DNA of 64,000 nt from Muribaculaceae bacterium (GTDB taxonomy: Bacteria > Bacteroidota > Bacteroidia > Bacteroidales > Muribaculaceae): the NCBI GenBank assembly GCA_017427945.1, contig JAFRRT010000012.1, forward strand, positions 241,109-305,108, read 5' to 3'. Below are positions 16,974-26,900 of the stretch, piece after piece (the stretch's first letter is position 1; the number at the start of each line of letters is the position of its first letter). The translations under genes and the position numbers were made by a program. Under the pieces are notes generated by a model. The model made no database searches, was not told where the DNA came from, and worked only from the letters and a program-made list of their open reading frames with translations.

Positions 16974-19190
16974 ATGACGTTCAAGCATCTGTTCAACAAA
17001 CTAAATGGACGCAAATCCCGGCGGTACTTCGCAACGCTGGGCATTATTCTGCTTGCTGGTGCGCTCATCGAAGGTCTGTCGCTGCTTCAGTACCGATATG
17101 CCCACCGTCTTATTGAAAAAGAATTGGATTATCGCGCCGAGAGCGAATTGACCCTGAAGTCAGTTCGAGTGAGAAGCATGCTCAAGTCCAACGAGAAATT
17201 GGTTCGCAACTACATGTGGCTCATTCAGCGGCAGATACATCACACCGAGAATTTCTACAGCATCCTGCACCGCATTGTTGACACCAATGATGATGTAATG
17301 AGTTGCTTTGTGGCATTCGTCCCTGGCTATTATCCTGATCGTGAATACCTGTTTGAACCATGCGCCATACGTCGCGGCGACAGTATCGCCACCGTGCAGT
17401 TAGCGGGCGAAAAACACGACTATACCAAAAGGGAATTCTATGAGCAGGGCGTCCTGCATAACACAGCATGCTGGACCGACCCTTATCTTGATGCCGACGC
17501 CAGCGGCCGACAAGTCGTTACTTATTCAATGCCCCTGAGTGATGAGACAGGCAAGACTGCAGGCGTTTTCGGCATTGACTTGTCCACCCAGGGAATTATC
17601 GACACATTGAACACTCGCCATAACTACCCCTCGACGTTCTTCCTGCTGCTCACCGAGGACGGCCAACTTATCTCCCAACCCGACTCATCTCACACTCAAC
17701 AGAGTGATGTGGCCACTGTAGTGAACATGATTAACGACAGTACTTACGAACGGGAATCCAGCACAACAGGCCACAGCAAGATCATCACATTCAATGATAA
17801 GGAAAAGGGCACGGGCTACGCCTACTATGCGTTCATGAAAGGAAAACCCCACTGGCAAATAGTGATGGTTTGCTATGACGATGAAGTTTACGGACAATTG
17901 AAAAAAATGCAACGCAACATGCTGATAATGTTGCTGGCCGGTTTTACGCTGCTGGGATTCATTCTTTACCGCTTCAACTACAACATGCAACGCTTGAACA
18001 AGTCCAAGCTTATCAAAGAACGAACCGACAGCGAACTGCGCATTGCCCAAGGCATACAATCCAGGATGCTTCCCACTATAGGCATCCAGCGACCTGATGT
18101 GGATATCAACGGCAGACAAATGACAGCTCTTGAAGTGGGCGGTGACCTTTATGACTATATCATTCGTGATGAGAAGCTATACTTCTGTATCGGTGACGTG
18201 AGCGGCAAGGGCGTGCCCTCATCGCTAGTGATGGCTGTAGCCCACTCTCACTTCCGCAGCTATGCTCAACACGAGAGCAATCCCGCCCGCATCATGCAGA
18301 CATTTAATGAGGTCGCTTGCGAAGGTAACGAAAGCAATATGTTTGTAACACTGTTCATCGGCGTGCTGGACCTGCCCACCGGTCGCCTGCGCTATTGCAA
18401 TGCCGGTCACGATGCGCCGCTGATTATTGGTGACGACGTGCAACCGCTTGCCGTGAACGCCAACTTGCCTGTGGGTGTGTTCAGCGACATCAAGTATGGT
18501 CTGCAAGAGACCATGCTTCCCGCCAATGTGACACTATTGCTTTATACCGATGGACTGACCGAGACCGCAAACAGCGAACGTCACTTGTTCGGCTTGAAGA
18601 ACGTGACTGATACGGCTCAGAAGTGTATAGAACGAGGCCTTACATCTCCCGAGGCGCTAATGGACACCCTTCAAGAAGAAGCCACCCTGTTTGCCGACGG
18701 GGCACAACAGAGCGATGACCTGACAATGCTCGCTATCCATTACCACCGTCCTGTCGAGGCCATCACACTTGACGAGACAATTACCCTGAGCAATGACCTG
18801 AAACAGGTGCCCGAACTCAATGGTTTTGTCAAATCGGTAGGTGAGCGATTAAACCTTGACCCCTCTTTATCGTCACAGCTCATGTTGGCGGTCGAGGAAG
18901 CTGTCGTCAACGTGATGAGTTATGCCTACCCCATCGGCACCGAAGGCAAGATTCAGGTGGATGCCCGTGCAACTGAACAGAATCTGAAATTCATCATCAC
19001 CGATGAGGGCAAGGCGTTTGATCCGACGCAGGGCGGCAATGCCGATATCACGCTGGACGTCGAGGATCGTCCCATTGGCGGGCTTGGCATCCTGCTGGTG
19101 CAGTCACTGATGGACTCCATCAACTATGAGCGCGTTGACGGCAAGAACGTGCTTACACTTAAGAAAGACTATCATAAACAACATCTTTAA
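16974..19190 (+). CDS. Sensor PP2C (SpoIIE/RsbU-type) phosphatase fused to an RsbW-like anti-sigma kinase domain
   Basis: The 738-residue protein has an N-terminal membrane helix (about 21-42), a periplasmic dCache-like region (about 50-300; FYEQGVLHNTACWTDPYLDA, GKTAGVFGIDLSTQGI), a second helix (about 318-336), then a PP2C domain with all metal motifs present: EVGGDLYD (G389-D391), GDVSGKGVPSS, YTDGLTET, QSDDLTML. The last 140 residues are a GHKL kinase domain with EEAVVNVMSYAYP, DEGKAFDP and GGLGILLV boxes intact. One polypeptide thus carries both the phosphatase and the kinase of a partner-switching circuit; the STAS substrate is encoded 10 bases downstream. It would read a periplasmic signal. 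Confidence 0.9.
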   Translation: MTFKHLFNKLNGRKSRRYFATLGIILLAGALIEGLSLLQYRYAHRLIEKELDYRAESELTLKSVRVRSMLKSNEKLVRNYMWLIQRQIHHTENFYSILHRIVDTNDDVMSCFVAFVPGYYPDREYLFEPCAIRRGDSIATVQLAGEKHDYTKREFYEQGVLHNTACWTDPYLDADASGRQVVTYSMPLSDETGKTAGVFGIDLSTQGIIDTLNTRHNYPSTFFLLLTEDGQLISQPDSSHTQQSDVATVVNMINDSTYERESSTTGHSKIITFNDKEKGTGYAYYAFMKGKPHWQIVMVCYDDEVYGQLKKMQRNMLIMLLAGFTLLGFILYRFNYNMQRLNKSKLIKERTDSELRIAQGIQSRMLPTIGIQRPDVDINGRQMTALEVGGDLYDYIIRDEKLYFCIGDVSGKGVPSSLVMAVAHSHFRSYAQHESNPARIMQTFNEVACEGNESNMFVTLFIGVLDLPTGRLRYCNAGHDAPLIIGDDVQPLAVNANLPVGVFSDIKYGLQETMLPANVTLLLYTDGLTETANSERHLFGLKNVTDTAQKCIERGLTSPEALMDTLQEEATLFADGAQQSDDLTMLAIHYHRPVEAITLDETITLSNDLKQVPELNGFVKSVGERLNLDPSLSSQLMLAVEEAVVNVMSYAYPIGTEGKIQVDARATEQNLKFIITDEGKAFDPTQGGNADITLDVEDRPIGGLGILLVQSLMDSINYERVDGKNVLTLKKDYHKQHL

Positions 19191-19200
19191 TACATAAAAC

Positions 19201-19506
19201 ATGGAATCGATAATCCAAGAATTTGACAAGAACATCATCGTCACCATGAACGGCTCGCTCGATACCGCAGCAGCCATCGAAACTGAACAGACGCTGAAAC
19301 CCATCACCGCCGAGGAGGTGGACAAAGACATCGTGTTTGAATGCCAAGGGCTGGAGTACATTGCATCCAGCGGCCTACGCATCTTGCTCGACGTGCTCAA
19401 GAAGACCAAAGCCAAGGGTCATAAGGTCACGCTGAGCAACCTCAACGACGACATCAAGAACGTCTTTAAGATCACGGGGTTTATCAATCTGTTTGAGTTT
19501 GAGTAA
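19201..19506 (+). CDS. STAS-domain anti-sigma factor antagonist (SpoIIAA/RsbV-like)
   Basis: The 101-residue protein is a bare STAS domain: VTMNGSLDTAAA strand-helix, then LEYIASSGLRILLDVLK containing S56/S57 at the place of the Ser that is phosphorylated in SpoIIAA and RsbV. It is expected to be phosphorylated by the GHKL domain and dephosphorylated by the PP2C domain of the preceding gene product. It overlaps no gene and is followed by the barrel gene 7 bases later. No sigma factor is encoded nearby, so the final target is unknown. Confidence 0.9.
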   Translation: MESIIQEFDKNIIVTMNGSLDTAAAIETEQTLKPITAEEVDKDIVFECQGLEYIASSGLRILLDVLKKTKAKGHKVTLSNLNDDIKNVFKITGFINLFEFE

Positions 19507-19513
19507 TCACCCC

Positions 19514-20887
19514 ATGAGACTCAAACATAACAATTTCAGGCAATGGCTGCTGACAGTTCTCGCCGTGCCTGCGTTGCTGGCATCAGGACAGCCCGCTACT
19601 GACACGATTCCCGCACCGCAGAACCAGTTAAGCGTGGACCTGCAGTTTTTGGCACGTGGCGAGTCCCGATATGGAGGTCTGCCAGCAGTGCCCGTCATTG
19701 AGGACGATGATTACGAGATTGTAGAACCCGACAAAGTGCCGACTTCCAATTTCGTGCTCAGCCGCACACGACTGCCCATTAATTTCAAGCGCAACTGGCT
19801 TGAAGCACGTGTCAGCATGCAGCATTCCGGCGTGTGGGGACAGGCGGGAAAAGGAGCTTTTAACCTGCATGAGACCTGGGTGAAGATGACTTCACGGTTC
19901 GGTCTGTTCGGTCAGGTGGGCAGAGTTGCGTTGTCTTACGATGACGAACGCATCATCGGCACCGATGATTGGGCTATGACGTCACCATCCCACGATATCC
20001 TGCGACTGGGCTATGAAGGGCATGGCCACAAAGCCCACATTATTCTGGCTTATAACCAGAATGCCGAAGTGATGAACAGTGGCGGCTCTTATTATAGTAA
20101 CGGTGCTCAGCCCTACAAGACCATGCAAGTCGCGTGGTATCACTATGACCTGCCGCGATTCCCGCTAGGGGCGTCGTTGCTATTCATGAACATCGGCATG
20201 CAGAATGATGAGTCGCATTTCAACGGGATTGAAAAGACGATATTCCAGCACCTGTTAGGAACCTATTTGTCGTTCCACCCTAAGCGCTGGTTTGCCGAGG
20301 CCTCCTATTATCACCAGTTCGGCAAAAACGAGGATGGCATTAAAATCGATGCCTGGATGGCAAGTGCCAAGGTCTCCTTTAAGCCTGCTGACAATTACGC
20401 CTTCGCAGTAGGCTGTGATTATCTGAGCGGTGACAAGTATTTTGCCGTGCCTACAGGACACAACCTGGGTATGATTCATCATGATGTCATCAAGGGCTTC
20501 AGCACGGTTTATGGCTCTCACCATAAGTTCTATGGAGCCATGGACTTTTTCTATGTAAGCGCCTACCGTGACGGATTCACCCCCGGTCTTCAGAACACCT
20601 TTGCAGAAGCTATGTACAGCCCCATGAAAAATCTTGTCTGCAAGGCCAGTTATCATTATCTGGCTACTGCCACCAAACTTGATGATATGAATAGAGCCCT
20701 CGGCCACGAGGTGGAACTGCAGGCGAGTTATGCCTTTGCCAGCAATGTGAAGTTATCGCTCGGCGCCTCGTTCATGAAAGGAGGTGAGACCTTGGAGCGG
20801 CTGAAACGATCCACCAAAAAGAATGAAATGCGCTGGGGATGGATCTCGCTGAGTGTCAATCCTCGGATCCTATCTACTAAATGGTAA
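19514..20887 (+). CDS. Outer-membrane beta-barrel protein of unknown function
   Basis: The start at ATG 19514 (MRLKHNNFRQWLL...) gives a signal peptide ending near ALLASGQPA; a TTG start at 19493 would overlap the STAS gene. The mature protein is about 435 residues of alternating polar/hydrophobic strands with many aromatic residues (WLEARVSMQHSGVWGQ, GWISLSVNPRILSTKW at the C-terminus), typical of porin-like or alginate-export-like barrels. No TonB box, plug domain or SusC motifs are seen. It lies between the STAS gene and the NRPS gene with a 47-base gap to the latter and no terminator, suggesting that it handles the product or the signal at the outer membrane; this is inference. Confidence 0.72.
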   Translation: MRLKHNNFRQWLLTVLAVPALLASGQPATDTIPAPQNQLSVDLQFLARGESRYGGLPAVPVIEDDDYEIVEPDKVPTSNFVLSRTRLPINFKRNWLEARVSMQHSGVWGQAGKGAFNLHETWVKMTSRFGLFGQVGRVALSYDDERIIGTDDWAMTSPSHDILRLGYEGHGHKAHIILAYNQNAEVMNSGGSYYSNGAQPYKTMQVAWYHYDLPRFPLGASLLFMNIGMQNDESHFNGIEKTIFQHLLGTYLSFHPKRWFAEASYYHQFGKNEDGIKIDAWMASAKVSFKPADNYAFAVGCDYLSGDKYFAVPTGHNLGMIHHDVIKGFSTVYGSHHKFYGAMDFFYVSAYRDGFTPGLQNTFAEAMYSPMKNLVCKASYHYLATATKLDDMNRALGHEVELQASYAFASNVKLSLGASFMKGGETLERLKRSTKKNEMRWGWISLSVNPRILSTKW

Positions 20888-20934
20888 ATATAGTCCCAAG
20901 TATTAACGCCTACAATCCATAATAAAACAAGTAT

Positions 20935-23900
20935 ATGAAATCATCAGCACCCTTATTAACCTCACAATACGGTATCTATATAGAATGTGCGAACCACCGG
21001 GGAGAGCCATTTTATAATCTGCCTTATATTTATATACTGGACGGTTCATTGGACGGCCAACGGCTGCTTGACGCCATTGAGACGGCCTTCAAGGCCCACC
21101 CCACCCTGTTCACCCGCATCGCACTGAATGATAACGGCGAACCCATCCAGACGCTAGACATGGACAACGAACCCTGGTCACTCGCTGTTGAGGAAATTCA
21201 GGACATAGAGCAGGAGAAGCCGCGTCTGGTGGAGCCCTTCGACATCGACGGAGGACGCCTGTTCCACATCCATGTGATGCACGATAAAGACCACTATTAT
21301 CTGTTCCTGGACTATCACCATATCATCGTGGACGGCACCTCGATGCAGATTATGCTGCAAGACATCGACAAGGCCTACCGTGGTGAGCCCATTGTCCCCG
21401 AGGAGATGACCCTCATGGAGGTTGCAGAGGCTGAATCGCAGCTGCGCCAGACCGACACCTTGGATAAGGGCAGGCAATGGTATGCCCAAAACTATGACTG
21501 CGGCGACACTTTCACCCAGTTCATGCCTGACTTGGAGGAGCCCGAGCATCGTGAGGACCACCTGCAGCGCACTCTCTCGCTCGACATGGCGAAAGTAGAA
21601 GACTACTGCAAACTGAACGGCGTGTACAAGAGTACACTGTTCACTACTGCCTTTGCATTCTTGCTGGCCAAATTCAACAATGAGCCCGAATCGCTGTTCA
21701 CCACCGTATATAACGGCCGGCCCGACAAGCGTTTCTCCCATTCGGTGGGCATGACGGTAAAGACACTGCCGGTTTATGCCAAATTCACTCCCGACACTCG
21801 CGTGCTTGACCTGCTACAACAGGGCCAGGAGCAGATGAGCGGCTGTCGCCTGCATGAGGTATATACCTACAGCGATGTGATGACTGACTTGAACCTGCAA
21901 AGCAATGCCATGTTTGCATGGCACGGACAGTTGTTCGACAACGAAACGATGGGTGGCAAGCCCATGCAGACCGTCCGCATCGGCAACAGCACGCTTGATG
22001 CATCGTTTTATCTGAAAGTCTTTATCCAGGACGACAAAGTCCAAGCCAAGGCCGAATATAATTCCAACGAATACTCCAGCGATTTCATCGCTCAAATACT
22101 GGAGAGTTACGAGGCTGTGCTCGAGGAGTTCCTCGCCAAAGAATACTTGCGTGACATCGATATCGCCACTTCAAGCCAGGTTGCGACACTTGACAGTTTC
22201 AATCACAATGACATGGACTATGACGCCAGGCAGACTATCGTCTCGTTGTTCCGTCATCAAGCCCAGGCTACGCCCGACGCCATTGCTGCAGTCTATACCG
22301 ACAAGCGGTTCACCTATGCACAAGTGGACGAAATCAGCGACCGAATCGCGGCACATATCGCCAGCAAGGGTCTGGGCGCCGAAGATGTAGTATCGGTACT
22401 TATTCCCCGCAGCGAGTGGATGCCTATCGCCTCGCTGGGTGTGTTGAAAGCCGGTTGCGCTTACCAGCCGCTTGACCCCAGTTACCCCAAGGAACGCCTG
22501 AACTTCATGATGCAGGATGCCAGTGCCAAATTGTTGATTGCCGATGAGGAGCTGCGTCCCATCGTTGACGAATACCAGGGCGAAGTGTTGCTGACAAAGG
22601 ACATCATGAATTTGCCCGCTGCAACAGCTCCCGTGGTGGACATCAAGCCTGATCAGTTGTTCATCTTGCTCTATACCTCAGGCTCGACGGGCATTCCTAA
22701 GGGTTGCCAGTTGACGCAGGGTAACCTGGTGGCCTTTTGCAATTGGTATCAACGCTTTTATGACCTCAAACCCGAACACAATGTAGCCGCATACGCAAGC
22801 TATGGTTTCGATGCCTGCATGATGGATATGTATCCCGCTTTGACCTGCGGAGCTACTGTCCATATTGTCCCCGAAGAGCTTCGTCTGGACCTCATCGCTC
22901 TGAATGATTATTTCGAACAGAACGGTATCACCCACTCGTTCATGACGACCCAGGTGGGCTACCAGTTCGCCACAAGCATTGAGAACCACTCGCTGCTGTA
23001 CCTCTCGACGGGTGGTGAGAAATTGGCATCGCTGACTCCCCCACAGGGCTATAAGTTCTTCAACGTCTATGGCCCCACCGAGTGCACCATCTTCACCACC
23101 ACCTATCTGGTGGACAGGAAGATGAAGGAGATTCCCATCGGCAAGCCATTGGACAATATGCGCCTCTACATCGTTGACCAACAAGGCCATAGACTACCCG
23201 TGGGCGCCGCTGGAGAGTTATGGGTTGCAGGTCCTCAGGTGAGCCGCGGCTACCTGAACCGCCCTGAAAAGACTGCTGAAGTCTATATCGACAACCCCTT
23301 TACTACCGATGAGAAATATGCGCGCGTCTATCGCACGGGCGACATCGTGCGCTATCTGCCCTCGGGCGACATCCAGTTTGTGGGACGCCGAGACGGTCAG
23401 GTCAAGATTCGCGGTTTCCGCATCGAGCTGAAGGAGGTTGAGAGTATCATCCGTGAGTTCCCCGGCATCAAGGACGCCACAGTTCAGGCCTTTGACGAGG
23501 ATGGTGGCGGCAAGTTCATTGCTGCCTACATCGTGAGTGACGAAAAGGTGGACATCGAGGCACTCAACAACTTCATCCTTGACGAGAAACCGCCTTACAT
23601 GGTGCCTGCAGTGACAATGCAGATCGATGCCATACCCTTGAACCAGAACCAGAAGGTGAACAAGCGCGCCCTGCCCAAACCTGAGAAGAAGGCCGCTGCT
23701 ATCGAGGAGGCCAACGTGCCCATGAACGTGCTGGAGGAGCAACTGCACCAGATAGTCGCCGACATCGTCAATAATAAGGACTTTGGCGTAACCACCGTGC
23801 TGGGCTATGCTGGCTTGACTTCCATTTCGGCCATCAAACTGGCAGTACAGGTCAACAAGCGCTACGGTGTGACGCTCGACTCCAGAAGTCTGGTGAAGAC

Positions 23901-26900
23901 CGGCACAATCCAGACCATCGAGAACGAAATCCTCAAGATGATGCTTGCCGGCGGAAGCATTGAGACACAAAAAACTGAATCTGCACTACAAAAGGCGCGA
24001 ACCAGCGCTCCGCTGTCTTATGCCCAGACCGGTGTATATTTCGACTGCCTAAAGAATCCCGCCTCCACCATCTACAACATTCCTTATCTGCTCTCCTATC
24101 CCGAGGGTACCGACGCCAATCGTCTTGCCGATGCCGTCAAGCGTGTGATTGAGGCCCATCCCGAGCTGAGTGTACACTTCATGACCGAGGGCGACTCCAT
24201 CGTTCAGACAACCGATGACAGCGTTCCGGCCGAGGTGAACATGATTGAGATGAGCGAGGAAGAACTCGCAAAATACAAGAACGAGTTCGTGCGTCCCTTT
24301 AATCTGCAAAAGGCGCCGCTCTACCGCACCGAAGTGGTCAAGACACCCACAGGCGTCCACCTGTTGCTGGATGTTCACCACTTGGTATTTGACGGCGGCT
24401 CGGCCGACTTGCTCATCCGCCAAATCAATGCTGCCATCGAGGGTAAGGAGGTCGAGACTGAATCCTATAACTATCTGGACTTTGTCGCCGACCAACAGGC
24501 TGCTGAGGAGACTGACGCCTTCAAGGCTTCACAACAATTCTTTGCCGAGAAACTGCAGACCTGCGAGGGTGCCAGTGAAATTCCCGCCGACCTGCCCAAG
24601 AGTGACGAGCAAGGCTACATCGGTGAGGCTGTGTGTCCTGCCGATCTTGAAAAGGCTACGGCCTTCTGCCGTCAGCAGGAAATCACGCCCGCCCATCTGT
24701 TCCTGGGCGCCACGGCCTATGTCGTCTCACGCTACACCAACAACCGCGATGTCTATCTGTGCACCGTCAGCAGCGGCCGCAGCAACCTCAAGATTGCCGA
24801 CACCGTGGGCATGTTTGTCAATACCCTTGCATTAGGCATGAGTATCGACGACGTGACCGTCAGCGAATTCCTGAAGCATGCCAGCGACACGTTCGACCAG
24901 ACATTGCGGCACGAGGACTATCCCTTTGCACGCATCGCCACCGATTATGGTTTCCGTCCTGCCATTGCCTACGCCTATCAGGTTGGCGTGCTTTCACAAT
25001 ACACCGTAAACGGCAAGCCCATACATCAAGAATTACTTGAACTTAATGCACCCAAGTTCAAGATTAACATCAAGATAGAAACGCGCGGAGTTGTCGTTCA
25101 ATATGACGATTCGATTTACAGTGAGCGCATTGGTCAAGGCTTGGCCGAGAGCATCGTTGCTGTTGCCAACAGGATGATGGGACAACCTCAGGCACGCTTG
25201 CGCCAGTTGTCCATCGTGAGTGAAAACCAAGAGGAGGAATTGAGCCACCTGCGCCAGACGGCGACGGGTGACGCGCCCTTCACGTTCTTGCATGAGTGCA
25301 TCGGCCACTTCGCCCAAACACAACCCGACCACGAAGCGCTGGTTGCCGTGGATGCCAAGTTCACTTATAAAGAGATGCACGAAGTCACCACCCGCATTGC
25401 CGCAGCGCTGCAAAGTCGTGGAGTGCAGGCGCGAGACCGTGTAGCCCTGCTCTTGCCTCGCACCAGCAGACTCATACTGGCCCTCTTCGGTGTACTGAAG
25501 TCGGGTGCCGCCTACATCCCCTGCGACCCGGAATATCCCGCCGACCGCGTGAAACTCATTCTCGAGGACAGCGAGGCACGCTACATCATCACAACCGCCG
25601 ACCGCATGGACACTGTTCCTGCCGATAAGGCCATCAATGTGGAGGACCTGATTGCAGCAAATGATGAGTATCATGCTCCTGACATCACACCCGAAGACCT
25701 TGCCTACCTGATTTATACCAGCGGTTCGACAGGCCGTCCCAAGGGCGTGATGCTGCACCACCGCGGCATCTGCAATTATCTGTACGGCCATCCCGCCAAT
25801 GTGTTTGCCAACGGCGTGATGACCGATGCCAAACGCATCATGAGCGTGACGACCATCTCGTTTGATGCCGCCCTGCAGGACATCGGTACCGCCTTCTTCA
25901 ACGGCAAGACGCTTGTCGTCGCCACCGAGGAACAGGCAAACAACCCGCTTGACCTGGCCCGTCTCATCAACGAGGAACACGTCAACATGGTGTCGGGCAC
26001 GCCGTCACGCTGGATGACGTGGTTGACGAGTGAGGACTTCTGCGATGCCATCAGCCGCATCAACATTGTGCGCGCCGGTGGCGAGAAATTCTCCGACCAG
26101 TTGCTTGGACAAATCCGTAAGGTCACCAAAGCCCGCATCTTCAACTGCTACGGACCCACCGAGATTACCGTGGCATCGAACAACAAGGAACTGACTCATG
26201 CCGACATGGTAACCGTAGGCAAGCCGCAGCTCAATGTTGTCGAATACATCGTTGACCAGGACGGCAACGAGTTGCCCGTGGGTGTTGTCGGTGAATTGTA
26301 TATCGGCGGACGCGGTGTAGCCCATGGCTACAACAACCTGGACGAGATGACACGCGAACGCTTTGTGGATTACCACGGCACACGCATCTACAAGTCGGGC
26401 GACTACGCCAAGTGGCTGCCCGATGGCGATGTTGTCATCCTGGGACGCACCGACCACCAAATCAAGCTGCGCGGCCTGCGCATCGAATTGGGCGAAATCG
26501 AGAACGTGATGCTTAAGGTCGAGGGCCTGAAGAAAGTGGTTATTCTCATCCGCAAAATCAACGACAAGGAGCACTTGTGCGCCTACTATACCGCCGACCG
26601 TGAGATTGCACCCGACGCACTCAAGGCCGAGATTTCCAAGAGCCTGACGCAGTACATGGTACCTACGGCTTATCTACAACTCAAGGAGATGCCCATGACA
26701 CCTAACGGCAAGACCGACGTCAAGGCATTGCCCGAGCCTGAACTGGCCATCACTTCAGCTTATGTGGAGCCTGCCAATGATACGGAGCGCACATTCTGCG
26801 ACATCTTTGCAGGCATCCTGCAAATGGACAAGGTGGGCGCGACCGACAACTTCTTTGAGTTGGGCGGCACTTCGCTTGTTGTGACGCGTGTCATCATCGA

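Noticed and set aside
19493-19513. Barrel gene start overlapping the STAS gene
   Set aside because: It needs a TTG start; ATG 19514 gives a clean signal peptide.
25033-25980. 315-codon minus-strand frame inside the NRPS gene
   Set aside because: It is antisense to the C2-A2 region, whose motifs are intact in the plus frame. No promoter or family resemblance is seen.
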